Below, piece by piece: positions 56,505 through 64,000 of a stretch of 64,000 nt of DNA (its first letter is position 1; each line of letters starts with the position of its first letter). This DNA is from [Leptolyngbya] sp. PCC 7376 (lineage in GTDB: Bacteria; Cyanobacteriota; Cyanobacteriia; Cyanobacteriales; MRBY01): positions 1,906,036 to 1,970,035 of the forward strand of contig NC_019683.1 in NCBI RefSeq assembly GCF_000316605.1. The letters run 5' to 3'. Below the pieces are notes generated by a model, which was not told the origin of the DNA, searched no databases, and was given only the letters and a program-made list of their open reading frames with translations. The position numbers were made by a program, and so were the translations under genes.

Positions 56505-56510
56505 GCCGAA

Positions 56511-57773
56511 TCAATTGCTATTGCTAGGTGGTTGAATAATTGTTTTTGAAACCATACGGGTCCGTTTGCGATCGCCTTTTGAGAGTTCATTTCCGCTTTG
56601 AAGTTGGGTCGCATTTTTTTGGAGTACCGTCGCCGCATTATCATCACCCAATTGGATGGCTGTTTTTGCGGCTGTTTGGAGCATTGTTGCCGCCCCTTGG
56701 CGATCGCCGGATTTGAGTTTAGCCTCAGCCATCTGCGTTTGGCGATATTTTGCTAAAGCTAAAATCGACATCTGTACCGTCGAGTCAACATCTGGCTGAT
56801 AATTCGCTTGAACTTCTACGCTCACAGGAATGCTTTCCGATAACAGTTGGGTTTGTCCTGAAGCTGGGTCATCATAACGAACCTGCGCAGTAGCAATGAT
56901 GTGATCGCCAGCCGCCAGTTGATCGATATATACATTGGCGAGAATGACACGAGGTACATCCGTCAACAAATCCCCTAAGCGCGCACCATAAAAATCCCCT
57001 TCTCGAATTACCTCTAGCTCAATTGTTTCCGGAGCCACTTGTGCTAAAGGCTTGAGATCGGCCAAACGAGAATAGGTCGTGAGTTGTAGCAAAAGTTGAG
57101 CATTGGTTAAGCCAACAGACTGTGCTCGGGACAATAATCGATTGAAAGTTTCACTCGCTTGTTCAGGTGTTTCGATATAGGCGAGGCTGCCATTCGCCGC
57201 GTCGGCAATGCTTTCGAGGACATCTTGATTCCAGTTCACACCAAAACCAAGGGCATTTAAAGTGACACCAAATTCTGCGGCTAATCGCGCAATTTTTAGG
57301 CAACGGTCATTATCACCATGTTCATTTTCGCCATCGGTCAACATAAAAACCTGAGATGCATAGTTGCCGCTCACTGCAGCCAATTCATCGAGTCCGAGAC
57401 GCATTCCATCGTCAATACTGGTACCACCAGCGGCTTCTAGACGACTAATTTTCTTTTTGATTTGTTCTTTATCAGCGACTGTTTGATTATTGACAATCAC
57501 TTTTGCCTTATGGTCAAAGGCAATCACAGATAGGCGATCGCCCGCATCAAGGCGATCAACTAATTGAATGGCCGCTTCTTTTACAGTGCGGAGGGGCTTG
57601 CCTGCCATCGAGCCACTATGGTCAAGCACTAAACATAGGTTTAACGGTAAGCCTTGCTGCTGAGACAACTCGTCGGCGATCGCCGAAATCGAAAAAGACA
57701 ACTGCCGTTGACTATGGGATTGCTGCGCATCAAGGTGAGCATCACTCAAAAGAACTTGCAGGCCGACTTTCAT
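56511..57773 (-). CDS. von Willebrand factor A domain protein
   Basis: 420 residues from the ATG at 57773; a TTG six codons upstream is in frame but less likely. The VWA domain (about 44-220) has the MIDAS motif LVLDHSGSMAG (Asp51, Ser53, Ser55), the Thr in GGTSIDDGM and the Asp in MLTDGENEHGD, so it should bind a divalent metal and a protein ligand. The C-terminal half is beta-rich followed by helices with AATMLQTAAKTAIQLGDDNAA, resembling the VIT-less bacterial VWA proteins. There is no signal peptide. The partner is unknown. Confidence 0.85.
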   Translation of the reverse strand: MKVGLQVLLSDAHLDAQQSHSQRQLSFSISAIADELSQQQGLPLNLCLVLDHSGSMAGKPLRTVKEAAIQLVDRLDAGDRLSVIAFDHKAKVIVNNQTVADKEQIKKKISRLEAAGGTSIDDGMRLGLDELAAVSGNYASQVFMLTDGENEHGDNDRCLKIARLAAEFGVTLNALGFGVNWNQDVLESIADAANGSLAYIETPEQASETFNRLLSRAQSVGLTNAQLLLQLTTYSRLADLKPLAQVAPETIELEVIREGDFYGARLGDLLTDVPRVILANVYIDQLAAGDHIIATAQVRYDDPASGQTQLLSESIPVSVEVQANYQPDVDSTVQMSILALAKYRQTQMAEAKLKSGDRQGAATMLQTAAKTAIQLGDDNAATVLQKNATQLQSGNELSKGDRKRTRMVSKTIIQPPSNSN

Positions 57774-57905
57774 ATTGTTTCTCTCGCACAAAACATTAGT
57801 TTTCCCCTCACTCTCCAGCAGGGAAATTCCGTAAATTCAGCATATCTTTTTCCTCTGCCCATGCCAGTATTCCGCAGTGGATTGTAATATCTGCGACCCC
57901 GAATC

Positions 57906-58460
57906 CTAACTCAAAGCCACAGCCAAACTCACGGCAGTTAAAATCGAGAGAATGACGACAATGACAGTATTTCGTTTTTTTTCAGCATCCGTGAGTGGGC
58001 GAATGAGTTTATTCATCCAAAATATCCGTACTTTGAGATGTCGTCCCAAGAGCAAATATCGACTATAGGCAGAACGAAAACCATTTTGACGATAAAAAGG
58101 TTTCGCGTATTCAGAAGACCAAACATAAACAGTACGGCGTTTTTGCGAATCTAAAATCTCAATTGCCGCTGCTAACAACTCTGAGCCAATGCCTTGCCGA
58201 ACGAAATCTGGATGGACAAATAACCCTGTAATTTGCGCATTTCTTGGGAGAAAAGCGATAAAGCCAATAATTTTTTCATTACAGACTGCGACGACAATTA
58301 GCTCATTTAGTTGGGATCGTTTCTGATGCTGGTCTTTAATCAGAGCATTGAGGATAGCTTCATCTAATGAAGTGCCTAACAATATCTGCAAACTTAGATT
58401 TTGGACAGCTAAAAGCTCATTAAAGTCCGGTGCCTCAGCAAGGCGATACAGTAATTTCAT
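57906..58460 (-). CDS. GNAT acetyltransferase with C-terminal membrane helix
   Basis: 184 residues. The GNAT core spans about 1-145: IIGFIAFLPRNAQITGLFVHPDFVRQGIGSELL carries the acetyl-CoA loop (RQGIGS), and VWSSEYAKPFYRQNGFR is the C-terminal motif. After a basic linker (NKLIRPLTDAEKKRN) a hydrophobic helix (about 164-183) anchors the enzyme to a membrane, with the catalytic domain in the cytoplasm. Most GNAT enzymes are soluble, so the tail is unusual. The substrate is unknown. Confidence 0.82.
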   Translation of the reverse strand: MKLLYRLAEAPDFNELLAVQNLSLQILLGTSLDEAILNALIKDQHQKRSQLNELIVVAVCNEKIIGFIAFLPRNAQITGLFVHPDFVRQGIGSELLAAAIEILDSQKRRTVYVWSSEYAKPFYRQNGFRSAYSRYLLLGRHLKVRIFWMNKLIRPLTDAEKKRNTVIVVILSILTAVSLAVALS

Positions 58461-58715
58461 AGAGGCTTAAATGAGGCAGTAATTTTGTCTGAGATAGCTG
58501 ATGTGTGAGGAAAGCTCAATAAAAGAATGGGGGTCAATCGTTAGATTTGTGGGGAAATTATAGAAATAGAGATGAGGCTAACGAAGAAATTTTAGCGTGA
58601 TGAAATTGTTTCTAGGGTTTCTATTGCGTACTGTATCTAGCCGAGGATATGGATAGCTTGATATCTGCAAAAGTACTATAAGATCAAGGCGTCTATCCTT
58701 TTCGTATAAAGATTT

Positions 58716-59039
58716 ATGACTGCTGGTAAACAGAATTTGGATGTCTCTCAAAGCCTTGGGCCGCTTTTACAGGAAGTTGTGGCGATCGCCACACAACATG
58801 AAGGGGAAGGACACACTCAACTCGCAATCCTAAGACAGCTCGAATTGCTCCATCGCAATATCTGCGAAAACTACTTTTATCCCACTCTGCCCGAACGTCG
58901 ACGGGATTTATATAATCTCCTGCGGGATATGGAAGAAAACGGCGGATGGCCTTACATTGCCCGCCCAAAGCTCAAACTCATTATGCAATCTCTCATGGAA
59001 GCCGAAGCTGAACAACTCGAAAATACAGAGCTTGAATAG
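58716..59039 (+). CDS. Hypothetical helical protein
   Basis: 107 residues, soluble. The sequence is mostly helical: LDVSQSLGPLLQEVVAIATQ, HTQLAILRQLELLHRNICEN, PERRRDLYNLLRDMEENGGW and a Glu-rich end. RPKLKLIMQSLMEAE suggests a conserved C-terminal helix. I do not recognise a family. It lies 84 bp upstream of the membrane protein and histidine kinase pair and may share their transcript. Confidence 0.7.
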   Translation: MTAGKQNLDVSQSLGPLLQEVVAIATQHEGEGHTQLAILRQLELLHRNICENYFYPTLPERRRDLYNLLRDMEENGGWPYIARPKLKLIMQSLMEAEAEQLENTELE

Positions 59040-59123
59040 AAATTTCAGAGATTTATGTCGATTTTGACGGACTTTAGCGGTTGCTTTATGTACTAGAGAA
59101 TATTGTGGTAACAGCACGGAAAC

Positions 59124-60017
59124 ATGAAAAGTCTTACCCGACTCGCACATCAGGGCAATGTTAAAGCCATTATGGAAATCCTCAACAAGCAGTTGCAAGA
59201 GGCTGGGGTCAATACCCGCGTTGCCCTCGGCGCTAATGGGATTTTAGAAATCTTGTGTGAAGCGGGACATCCCGAAAACTTAGATAAAAAGATAATTGTG
59301 CGTCGCATTCAGCACAGTCTTGATCAGTTATCGCCTCGGCCATTTCGACAGGTTCATATCCAGAGCTGTCTCACAAATGATGTTCAGTCTCTCTGGGTAT
59401 CGACTCTCAGTTGTGATGCACGGCGTAAATTACTTTGGTCCGAAAATATCCAGATTCAACATCGCCCATGGCTCAACCGATTGTTACGTCGTTGGGGAAT
59501 TAAGCCACCCAAACGATTTTTAAAATTCAAGCGTCGCCGCGCGAGACTCAATTCTTCTCAGGTCTCAAATTCATCGAAATCTGCCGAGCAACAAACGTCA
59601 CCTCTTGTTACATTTTCTCCCCAACAACAATTAATTATGGGGGCGATCGCCATCGGCTTTATTGGCTGGTTTAGCCACGATTGGTGGGAACTAAAAATGC
59701 AAGTTCAGCAAAATACATCGACGGTCACTAGCGTTACCCAGAACAAAGAAATAGGAACAAACGACCAAAATATAGAGCCTTTTAATCAAGCTGTCCGCCT
59801 CGCCAATCAAGCTGTAGAAGAGGGACAATCTGCCACAACCTATGGTGAATGGCTTGATTTAGCAAACCGTTGGCAGCAAGCTTCAGAGCTGATGGAATTA
59901 GTGGCACCAAATCATCCTCGGTATGCGGAGGCACAGGAGCGAGTCTTGAGCTATCGTCAAAATAGTGAAGTAGCCCTCGTTAATGCGAAGGCACTAGTTC
60001 CCGATCTTTCTCAGTAA
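59124..60017 (+). CDS. Hypothetical single-pass membrane protein paired with a histidine kinase
   Basis: 297 residues. The N-terminal ~110 residues (LAHQGNVKAIMEILNKQLQE, then GVNTRVALGANGILEILCE) match a module seen at the start of many cyanobacterial membrane proteins. A basic segment (PPKRFLKFKRRRARL) and one membrane helix (about 170-188) follow, then an external helical part with AVRLANQAVEEGQSATTYGE and WLDLANRWQQASELMELV, TPR-like in character. It lies 9 bp upstream of the histidine kinase gene, so the two are co-translated and may act together. Function unknown. Confidence 0.72.
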   Translation: MKSLTRLAHQGNVKAIMEILNKQLQEAGVNTRVALGANGILEILCEAGHPENLDKKIIVRRIQHSLDQLSPRPFRQVHIQSCLTNDVQSLWVSTLSCDARRKLLWSENIQIQHRPWLNRLLRRWGIKPPKRFLKFKRRRARLNSSQVSNSSKSAEQQTSPLVTFSPQQQLIMGAIAIGFIGWFSHDWWELKMQVQQNTSTVTSVTQNKEIGTNDQNIEPFNQAVRLANQAVEEGQSATTYGEWLDLANRWQQASELMELVAPNHPRYAEAQERVLSYRQNSEVALVNAKALVPDLSQ

Positions 60018-60026
60018 CAGTACTCC

Positions 60027-61835
60027 ATGGCACTCGATTCTCTCTACCGTTGTTTGACACGTTCCTCTGATCCAGATGTTGTTGTTGATAATTTAGCGGA
60101 GGCGATCGCCCATCTTTTTTCGGTAGAGGTGGTACATATTGCTATTGACCGTTTAACTCCGGAGCCTCTGATCGGTCATTACAGCAAAAACCCTGATCTG
60201 AATGGATTTGTCGATCTAACGCCTCCCACAAAAGCAGTTATAGAAACAAAGCTCAAAGCAAAGAAATATCAGAAATTAAAACAACAGAGCATCCAAGAAA
60301 TTACACTAATCCCCATCGAGACAGAGGATAATGGTGCCAACTGGATTGGGATTGGCTCTTTTTCCTCACTCCCCACACTAGAGGAAATCACCAGCACGGT
60401 TATTCCACCGCTACAACTTGCAACTCAGCTGCTTTGCTTGCAACAGCACAAAAATCAAAACCACGAGAGTAATGCACTCCTCGCTCAAATTAATCAGCTG
60501 ATCGATGCCGAAATGAGCATCAACAAATTGCTGCAAAAGGCGATCGCCGCCATGACAGATTGCTACGACGTTGATTTTGGCATAGTCGGATTATTCAAAT
60601 ATGCAAATCCTCTCCTTGCGAGAAATGATCGCCAAACCTGTCCCGATGCCACATTCAATGTCGTTAATGAGACAGATATTTTGCCGCAGCAAGTCCTGCT
60701 CAAAGACTGTACGCTTTGCCAGCGAGCATGGCTTTTAGCACCAGAGATTTTGGCGATCGAAAAGCTAGGAACCGATTCGACGATTGCGTCTCCCCTTGCT
60801 GATGATTATCAAAGTTTTCTCGTCACTCCTCTAATGGGTCAGCAGTCTACCGATGGTCAAAACAGTACCATTGTCGGCTTAATCATTTTGGGGCAACAGG
60901 AACCGCGTGCTTGGCAGCCCCAAGAAAAACAACTCGCGACATTTTTAGCGCACCAGCTCAGTACCGCGATGATCCATCAGCAATCTCTCCAACGGGTGCA
61001 AACCCTTGTGGATGAACGAACAGCACAGCTCAAATGGAGTCTCGATGTACAGGCAAAATTAGGGGCAAAAATGCGTCAGCAGATTCAGCAACTCCGTCAG
61101 CTCAATGTGCTCAAAGATGAATTTCTCAGCACGATGAGTCACGAGCTAAATACGCCCCTCGCTACGATGAAAGTTGCTGTAAAAATGCTCAAGCAACCTG
61201 GGCGATCGCCAGAAAAACAAGCCACCTATCTCGACATCCTCGAACAAGAACTCACACGCGAAAGCAAACTGATTAAAGACCTGCTGAAATTGCAGCATTT
61301 CGAGTCAGAAAAATTTGCCATTAAACCTCAGCGCCTAGTGCTTAAACCTATTCTCGAAGGAATGCAAAAAGAATTTAACCAGCGTTGGCAATTACTTAAA
61401 GGCATCGAACTAGAGATTAACTATACCCCTGAAAATATCTCCCAAAAACTCCAAATCGAAACTGATGAAGAAAGCCTCAGCAGCGCTCTCAGTGAATTGC
61501 TGACCAATGCTGGGAAATATTCAGCTCGCAACACCAAAGTACGCCTCGAAGTTGAATATTTATCGAAGTCTCCCGCCCTTGTGCAGCTCCGCCTCTGTAA
61601 TGATGGTTCAGGCATTTCTGTCGAAGAACAAGAACATATTTTCGAGAAATTCCGGCGAGGGGCAGGGGTTACAGATCAAGCGATTCCGGGTACTGGCTTA
61701 GGACTGGCATTAGTTAAAGCACTAGTCGAACAACTCGAAGGCACCATTGATGTAAGTAGCGAGCCGAATAATGATGGCGAAACCCATGAAACTTGTTTTG
61801 TGATGACCTTTCCGCAAAGCATGGTCGGTCTCTAG
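60027..61835 (+). CDS. GAF-domain sensor histidine kinase
   Basis: 602 residues with no membrane helix. Two weak GAF-like regions (about 1-135 and 150-320) precede a coiled coil and the kinase core: phospho-acceptor His372 in STMSHELNTPLATM, N-box ELLTNAGKYSA, G1 LCNDGSGISV, F-box HIFEKFRRG and G2 GTGLGLALVKALVEQ. Cys pairs in the second GAF (KDCTLCQRAW) are not at bilin positions. No response regulator gene is adjacent, so this is an orphan kinase with the preceding membrane protein as likely partner. Its stop overlaps the convergent ogt-like gene by 4 bp. Confidence 0.85.
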   Translation: MALDSLYRCLTRSSDPDVVVDNLAEAIAHLFSVEVVHIAIDRLTPEPLIGHYSKNPDLNGFVDLTPPTKAVIETKLKAKKYQKLKQQSIQEITLIPIETEDNGANWIGIGSFSSLPTLEEITSTVIPPLQLATQLLCLQQHKNQNHESNALLAQINQLIDAEMSINKLLQKAIAAMTDCYDVDFGIVGLFKYANPLLARNDRQTCPDATFNVVNETDILPQQVLLKDCTLCQRAWLLAPEILAIEKLGTDSTIASPLADDYQSFLVTPLMGQQSTDGQNSTIVGLIILGQQEPRAWQPQEKQLATFLAHQLSTAMIHQQSLQRVQTLVDERTAQLKWSLDVQAKLGAKMRQQIQQLRQLNVLKDEFLSTMSHELNTPLATMKVAVKMLKQPGRSPEKQATYLDILEQELTRESKLIKDLLKLQHFESEKFAIKPQRLVLKPILEGMQKEFNQRWQLLKGIELEINYTPENISQKLQIETDEESLSSALSELLTNAGKYSARNTKVRLEVEYLSKSPALVQLRLCNDGSGISVEEQEHIFEKFRRGAGVTDQAIPGTGLGLALVKALVEQLEGTIDVSSEPNNDGETHETCFVMTFPQSMVGL

Positions 61836-62392
61836 GAGCGACACAAAGCCAAGTTCAAATGTTTTTTCTCCCAGTCAAGGATCGCAATTTTCCGCTCAAT
61901 CCCCCATCGATAACCGCCCATCGCTCCTGATGTTCGAATCACTCGATGGCACGGTACAACATAACTCACTGGATTACGCCCAATCGCAGTACCAACAGCG
62001 CGAACGGCTTTCGGTTGGCCAATCTGTTCAGCTATCTGCTGATAGGTTGTGGTCTGTCCATAGGGAATTTCGAGTAAGGCTCGCCAGACTTTGAGCTGAA
62101 AATCGGTGCCTTTCAGATGGAGGTCAACAATATTGGCGTGAGTGGCATCTGGAGCAAAGAGACGATCGCCCAATTCCTTAATCAAGTCTGGAGTATGACG
62201 CAGTTCAACTTTGTTGCCCCATTCTGAGGAGAGAAAATCAGTGGCGATCGCCGGATCCGAACTATCCGGAAAATATAAATTACAAATACCTTTTTCAGTG
62301 GTCGCAATCAAACAATCCCCAAAGGGCGAATCATATAAACCATATTGAAGAGGAAGAGGATTTTGCCAGCGTTGCACTTGTGGAAGACCCAT
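61832..62392 (-). CDS. ogt: Methylated-DNA-[protein]-cysteine S-methyltransferase (Ogt/MGMT)
   Basis: 186 residues from the ATG at 62392; an in-frame TTG 22 codons upstream is possible, but the domain starts at QYGLYDSPFGDCL. The enzyme transfers the methyl group from O6-methylguanine to its own cysteine, here in VVPCHRVIRTSG. The DNA-binding helix (TTTYQQIAEQIGQPKAVRAVG) and the GRNP turn are intact. The N-terminal domain is normal for Ogt and there is no Ada regulator domain. It is divergently placed to nothing; the saccharopine-like gene upstream is on the same strand. Confidence 0.88.
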   Translation of the reverse strand: MGLPQVQRWQNPLPLQYGLYDSPFGDCLIATTEKGICNLYFPDSSDPAIATDFLSSEWGNKVELRHTPDLIKELGDRLFAPDATHANIVDLHLKGTDFQLKVWRALLEIPYGQTTTYQQIAEQIGQPKAVRAVGTAIGRNPVSYVVPCHRVIRTSGAMGGYRWGIERKIAILDWEKKHLNLALCRS

Positions 62393-62526
62393 AAGAGTAA
62401 TTTCTATTGTGTAATTTTTGGGGCGATCGCCAAACTTATTTAGCTCTGCTAACGCCAATACTAGGATAATTATTTGCCCCTAAGATATAGGGATTTAACC
62501 AGTTAAATCCCTACTTAATGATATTT

Positions 62527-63513
62527 CTAACGCACAAACTGAGGCATCATTTCAGCGGCAGTAAAGATACCGGATAAACCTTGCTTTTGGAGCCAAATAC
62601 CAGTTTTCAGATAACCAAACGCTGGACCACAAACATTAGCTGCCATACTGGTTTCATCACCAAGCGTGAATGTGTGTGTCGAAATCTTGCCTTCAAACGT
62701 CCGACCAGTTATCTGCACATTGGTGCTGAGAGGCTTCTTCGGATTGCGAGTATCCACAATGCCACCAACAGTCACCTGATCACGGGAGCAGATTCCTGCC
62801 ATTTCGAGCATCACATCATCCGCATGCTCCATATTTTCGAGGGAAATAATACCATTGGTTTCATCTAATAAAGCTTCTACTTCCGCATCGGTCATCGCAC
62901 GTGCCTTTTCCACATCAAACTCAGGCATATGTGCAATATCTTCACGAATAGTTGCCCGGTAAGCTTCCCAATTTGCGATACCCACACCGAACGTAATTTC
63001 CACACTGTGAATTTCAGCATAGCTTTGAGCTGCAACCGATGCAGCTGCGGTGAGCAGACCAGGCGTTGCACCACAGCCAGTCATGTAGGTAATACCAGCA
63101 TCTTTAACATCATCGCGTAGGGTGAAAATTTGCTCCATTGCGCTAGTACGTTTGAGAGCATCAACTAACACACCAGTCCAATCAGATTTCACGAATTGGC
63201 GGGTTACATCTGCCATAAATGTATTGGGAAGATTCGGCAGGGCAAGGAAAAAGCCATCAACATCAGAATTCTCGATAAGATCAGCAATGCTGTCATTGCT
63301 GAGGACACCGCCATTCTCAACATGGCCAACAGAACCTTGGCTGTTGTAAGCGGCAATACAAGTATTTGGGTCTAGGCCTTCGGGGTTGTAAACATAGCCT
63401 TTCTTGTCGGCAGCGGCCACGAGAATCATTTCAGATTTGGGCGCGAGTACACGGGCAGCAGCTTGTCCTAAGCCTCCAAAGCCCAAGACACCAACACGAA
63501 TTACATTACTCAT
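62527..63513 (-). CDS. Saccharopine dehydrogenase-like NAD(P)-dependent oxidoreductase
   Basis: 328 residues. The N-terminus is a Rossmann fold ([20 protein letters not shown] at 8, 11 and 13), followed by [12 protein letters not shown], the [14 protein letters not shown] strand and [21 protein letters not shown], typical of this family. A central alpha/beta catalytic domain covers about 165-290. Homologues occur widely in cyanobacteria with unproven substrates; relatives act on saccharopine, carboxynorspermidine or related amines. AGAAGAAAAT upstream of the ATG is a fair ribosome site. The thioesterase gene is 72 bp upstream on the same strand. Confidence 0.82.
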   Translation of the reverse strand: MSNVIRVGVLGFGGLGQAAARVLAPKSEMILVAAADKKGYVYNPEGLDPNTCIAAYNSQGSVGHVENGGVLSNDSIADLIENSDVDGFFLALPNLPNTFMADVTRQFVKSDWTGVLVDALKRTSAMEQIFTLRDDVKDAGITYMTGCGATPGLLTAAASVAAQSYAEIHSVEITFGVGIANWEAYRATIREDIAHMPEFDVEKARAMTDAEVEALLDETNGIISLENMEHADDVMLEMAGICSRDQVTVGGIVDTRNPKKPLSTNVQITGRTFEGKISTHTFTLGDETSMAANVCGPAFGYLKTGIWLQKQGLSGIFTAAEMMPQFVR

Positions 63514-63584
63514 AGATTTTCTTCTCTATAGAATTCAAAAATTTTCGACGATATACCGACTGTCTATTATCGGTAGAAATTGAG

Positions 63585-64000
63585 TTAAATCCCACGAATT
63601 TTTCTTAACGCATCCATAAATGCAGGGGGAAGTTTACGCATCACTTTGCCTTTCTCGCGATCAATGCTCACAAGGATGATTTGAGCAGTGAGGTAAAGCT
63701 CTTTACCATCAGGAGATTCGATTCGATTTTCCCACTCCATCCGGACGCCTTTCATTTCCTGCATACGTACTTTAACAATCGCCTCCATACCCATACGCAA
63801 TGGACGATGGTAACGGGTATTTAATTCGACAACAGGCAAATCACAACCTAGTTGAACGAATTCGGCATAGTCCATTCCGATAGATTTGAGGCAGGCGACC
63901 CGTGCTTCTTCGAGCCAATTTATATAGTTACCGTGCCAGACGATACCAGCGTAATCGGTATGGTGGGGATACACAGTAATGGGATATTCAAACCAAGGCT
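63585..64000 (-). CDS. YbgC-type acyl-CoA thioesterase, cut by window end
   Basis: The frame is open through the window edge, so the 5' end is missing; an internal GTG at 63974 is not the start, because the conserved FEYPITVYPHHTDYAGIVWH strand runs across it. At least 137 residues are present. The hotdog fold has the catalytic Asp in HTDYAGIVWHGNYINW, then WLEEARVACL and NTRYHRPLRMGMEAIVKV. It hydrolyses an acyl-CoA, perhaps a short or aromatic one; similarity to cyanobacterial DHNA-CoA thioesterase (MenI) is too weak to assign. Confidence 0.85.
   Translation of the reverse strand, partial: PWFEYPITVYPHHTDYAGIVWHGNYINWLEEARVACLKSIGMDYAEFVQLGCDLPVVELNTRYHRPLRMGMEAIVKVRMQEMKGVRMEWENRIESPDGKELYLTAQIILVSIDREKGKVMRKLPPAFMDALRKIRGI

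Noticed and set aside
61900-61950. TTCGAATC-like tRNA T-loop pattern
   Set aside because: It lies inside the ogt-like gene and no cloverleaf can be drawn around it.

Overview
The window is chromosomal DNA of a cyanobacterium. The main evidence is the very frequent HIP1 octamer (GCGATCGC and its GGCGATCGCC context), together with families largely confined to cyanobacteria and plastids: Ycf33, Ycf34, a CruP-type lycopene cyclase paralogue, the cyanobacterial GshA, an FtsH1-type protease and a DUF1824 protein. Base composition is moderate. I see no tRNA, rRNA, CRISPR array, insertion sequence or prophage. The gene content resembles a unicellular or simple filamentous marine or euryhaline lineage, but the species cannot be fixed from the sequence alone.

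Layout. 1-11.3 kb is housekeeping: a cut flavin reductase, moaB, a YvcK/CofD-like protein, queD, leuD, an ABC1 kinase, a PP2C phosphatase, a PhzF isomerase, metF, trpS, a LivH/NatD-type amino-acid permease and ycf33. 11.4-13.6 kb holds a copper P-type ATPase. 13.9-24.2 kb is a complete chemosensory operon on the minus strand, in the order PatA-like regulator, CheY, CheW, MCP, CheA-REC. This is the pix/tax or pil order of cyanobacterial phototaxis systems. Its MCP is soluble and carries six GAF domains; the last has both cysteines expected of a DXCF-type cyanobacteriochrome. A 917-bp AT-rich gap follows. 25-37 kb has a uracil-DNA glycosylase-like protein, CruP, a 1922-residue TamB-like protein, ftsH and ycf34. 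37-48.5 kb has a pilin-like secreted protein, rpsF, a FAH-family enzyme, an oligopeptide-type binding lipoprotein, trpD, a lumenal or periplasmic pentapeptide protein, mltA, two related TPR membrane proteins, a LapA-like protein, a small beta-barrel candidate and cobA. 48.7-64 kb has an unlisted 47-residue gene with its own terminator, gshA, trmL, a LysM/M23 peptidase preceded by a near-perfect CRP palindrome, a dienelactone hydrolase, an ethylene-receptor-like diguanylate cyclase, an S4 RNA-binding protein, a VWA protein, a GNAT enzyme, a histidine kinase operon, an Ogt-type methyltransferase, a saccharopine dehydrogenase-like protein and a cut thioesterase.

The most notable content is sensory. 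The hexa-GAF MCP and its Che proteins probably link light to twitching motility. The ETR1-like domain fused to GAF and GGDEF predicts an ethylene-responsive c-di-GMP enzyme. The CRP-like site predicts cAMP control of a cell-wall hydrolase. Three intrinsic terminators that follow no gene on their strand mark possible small RNAs.
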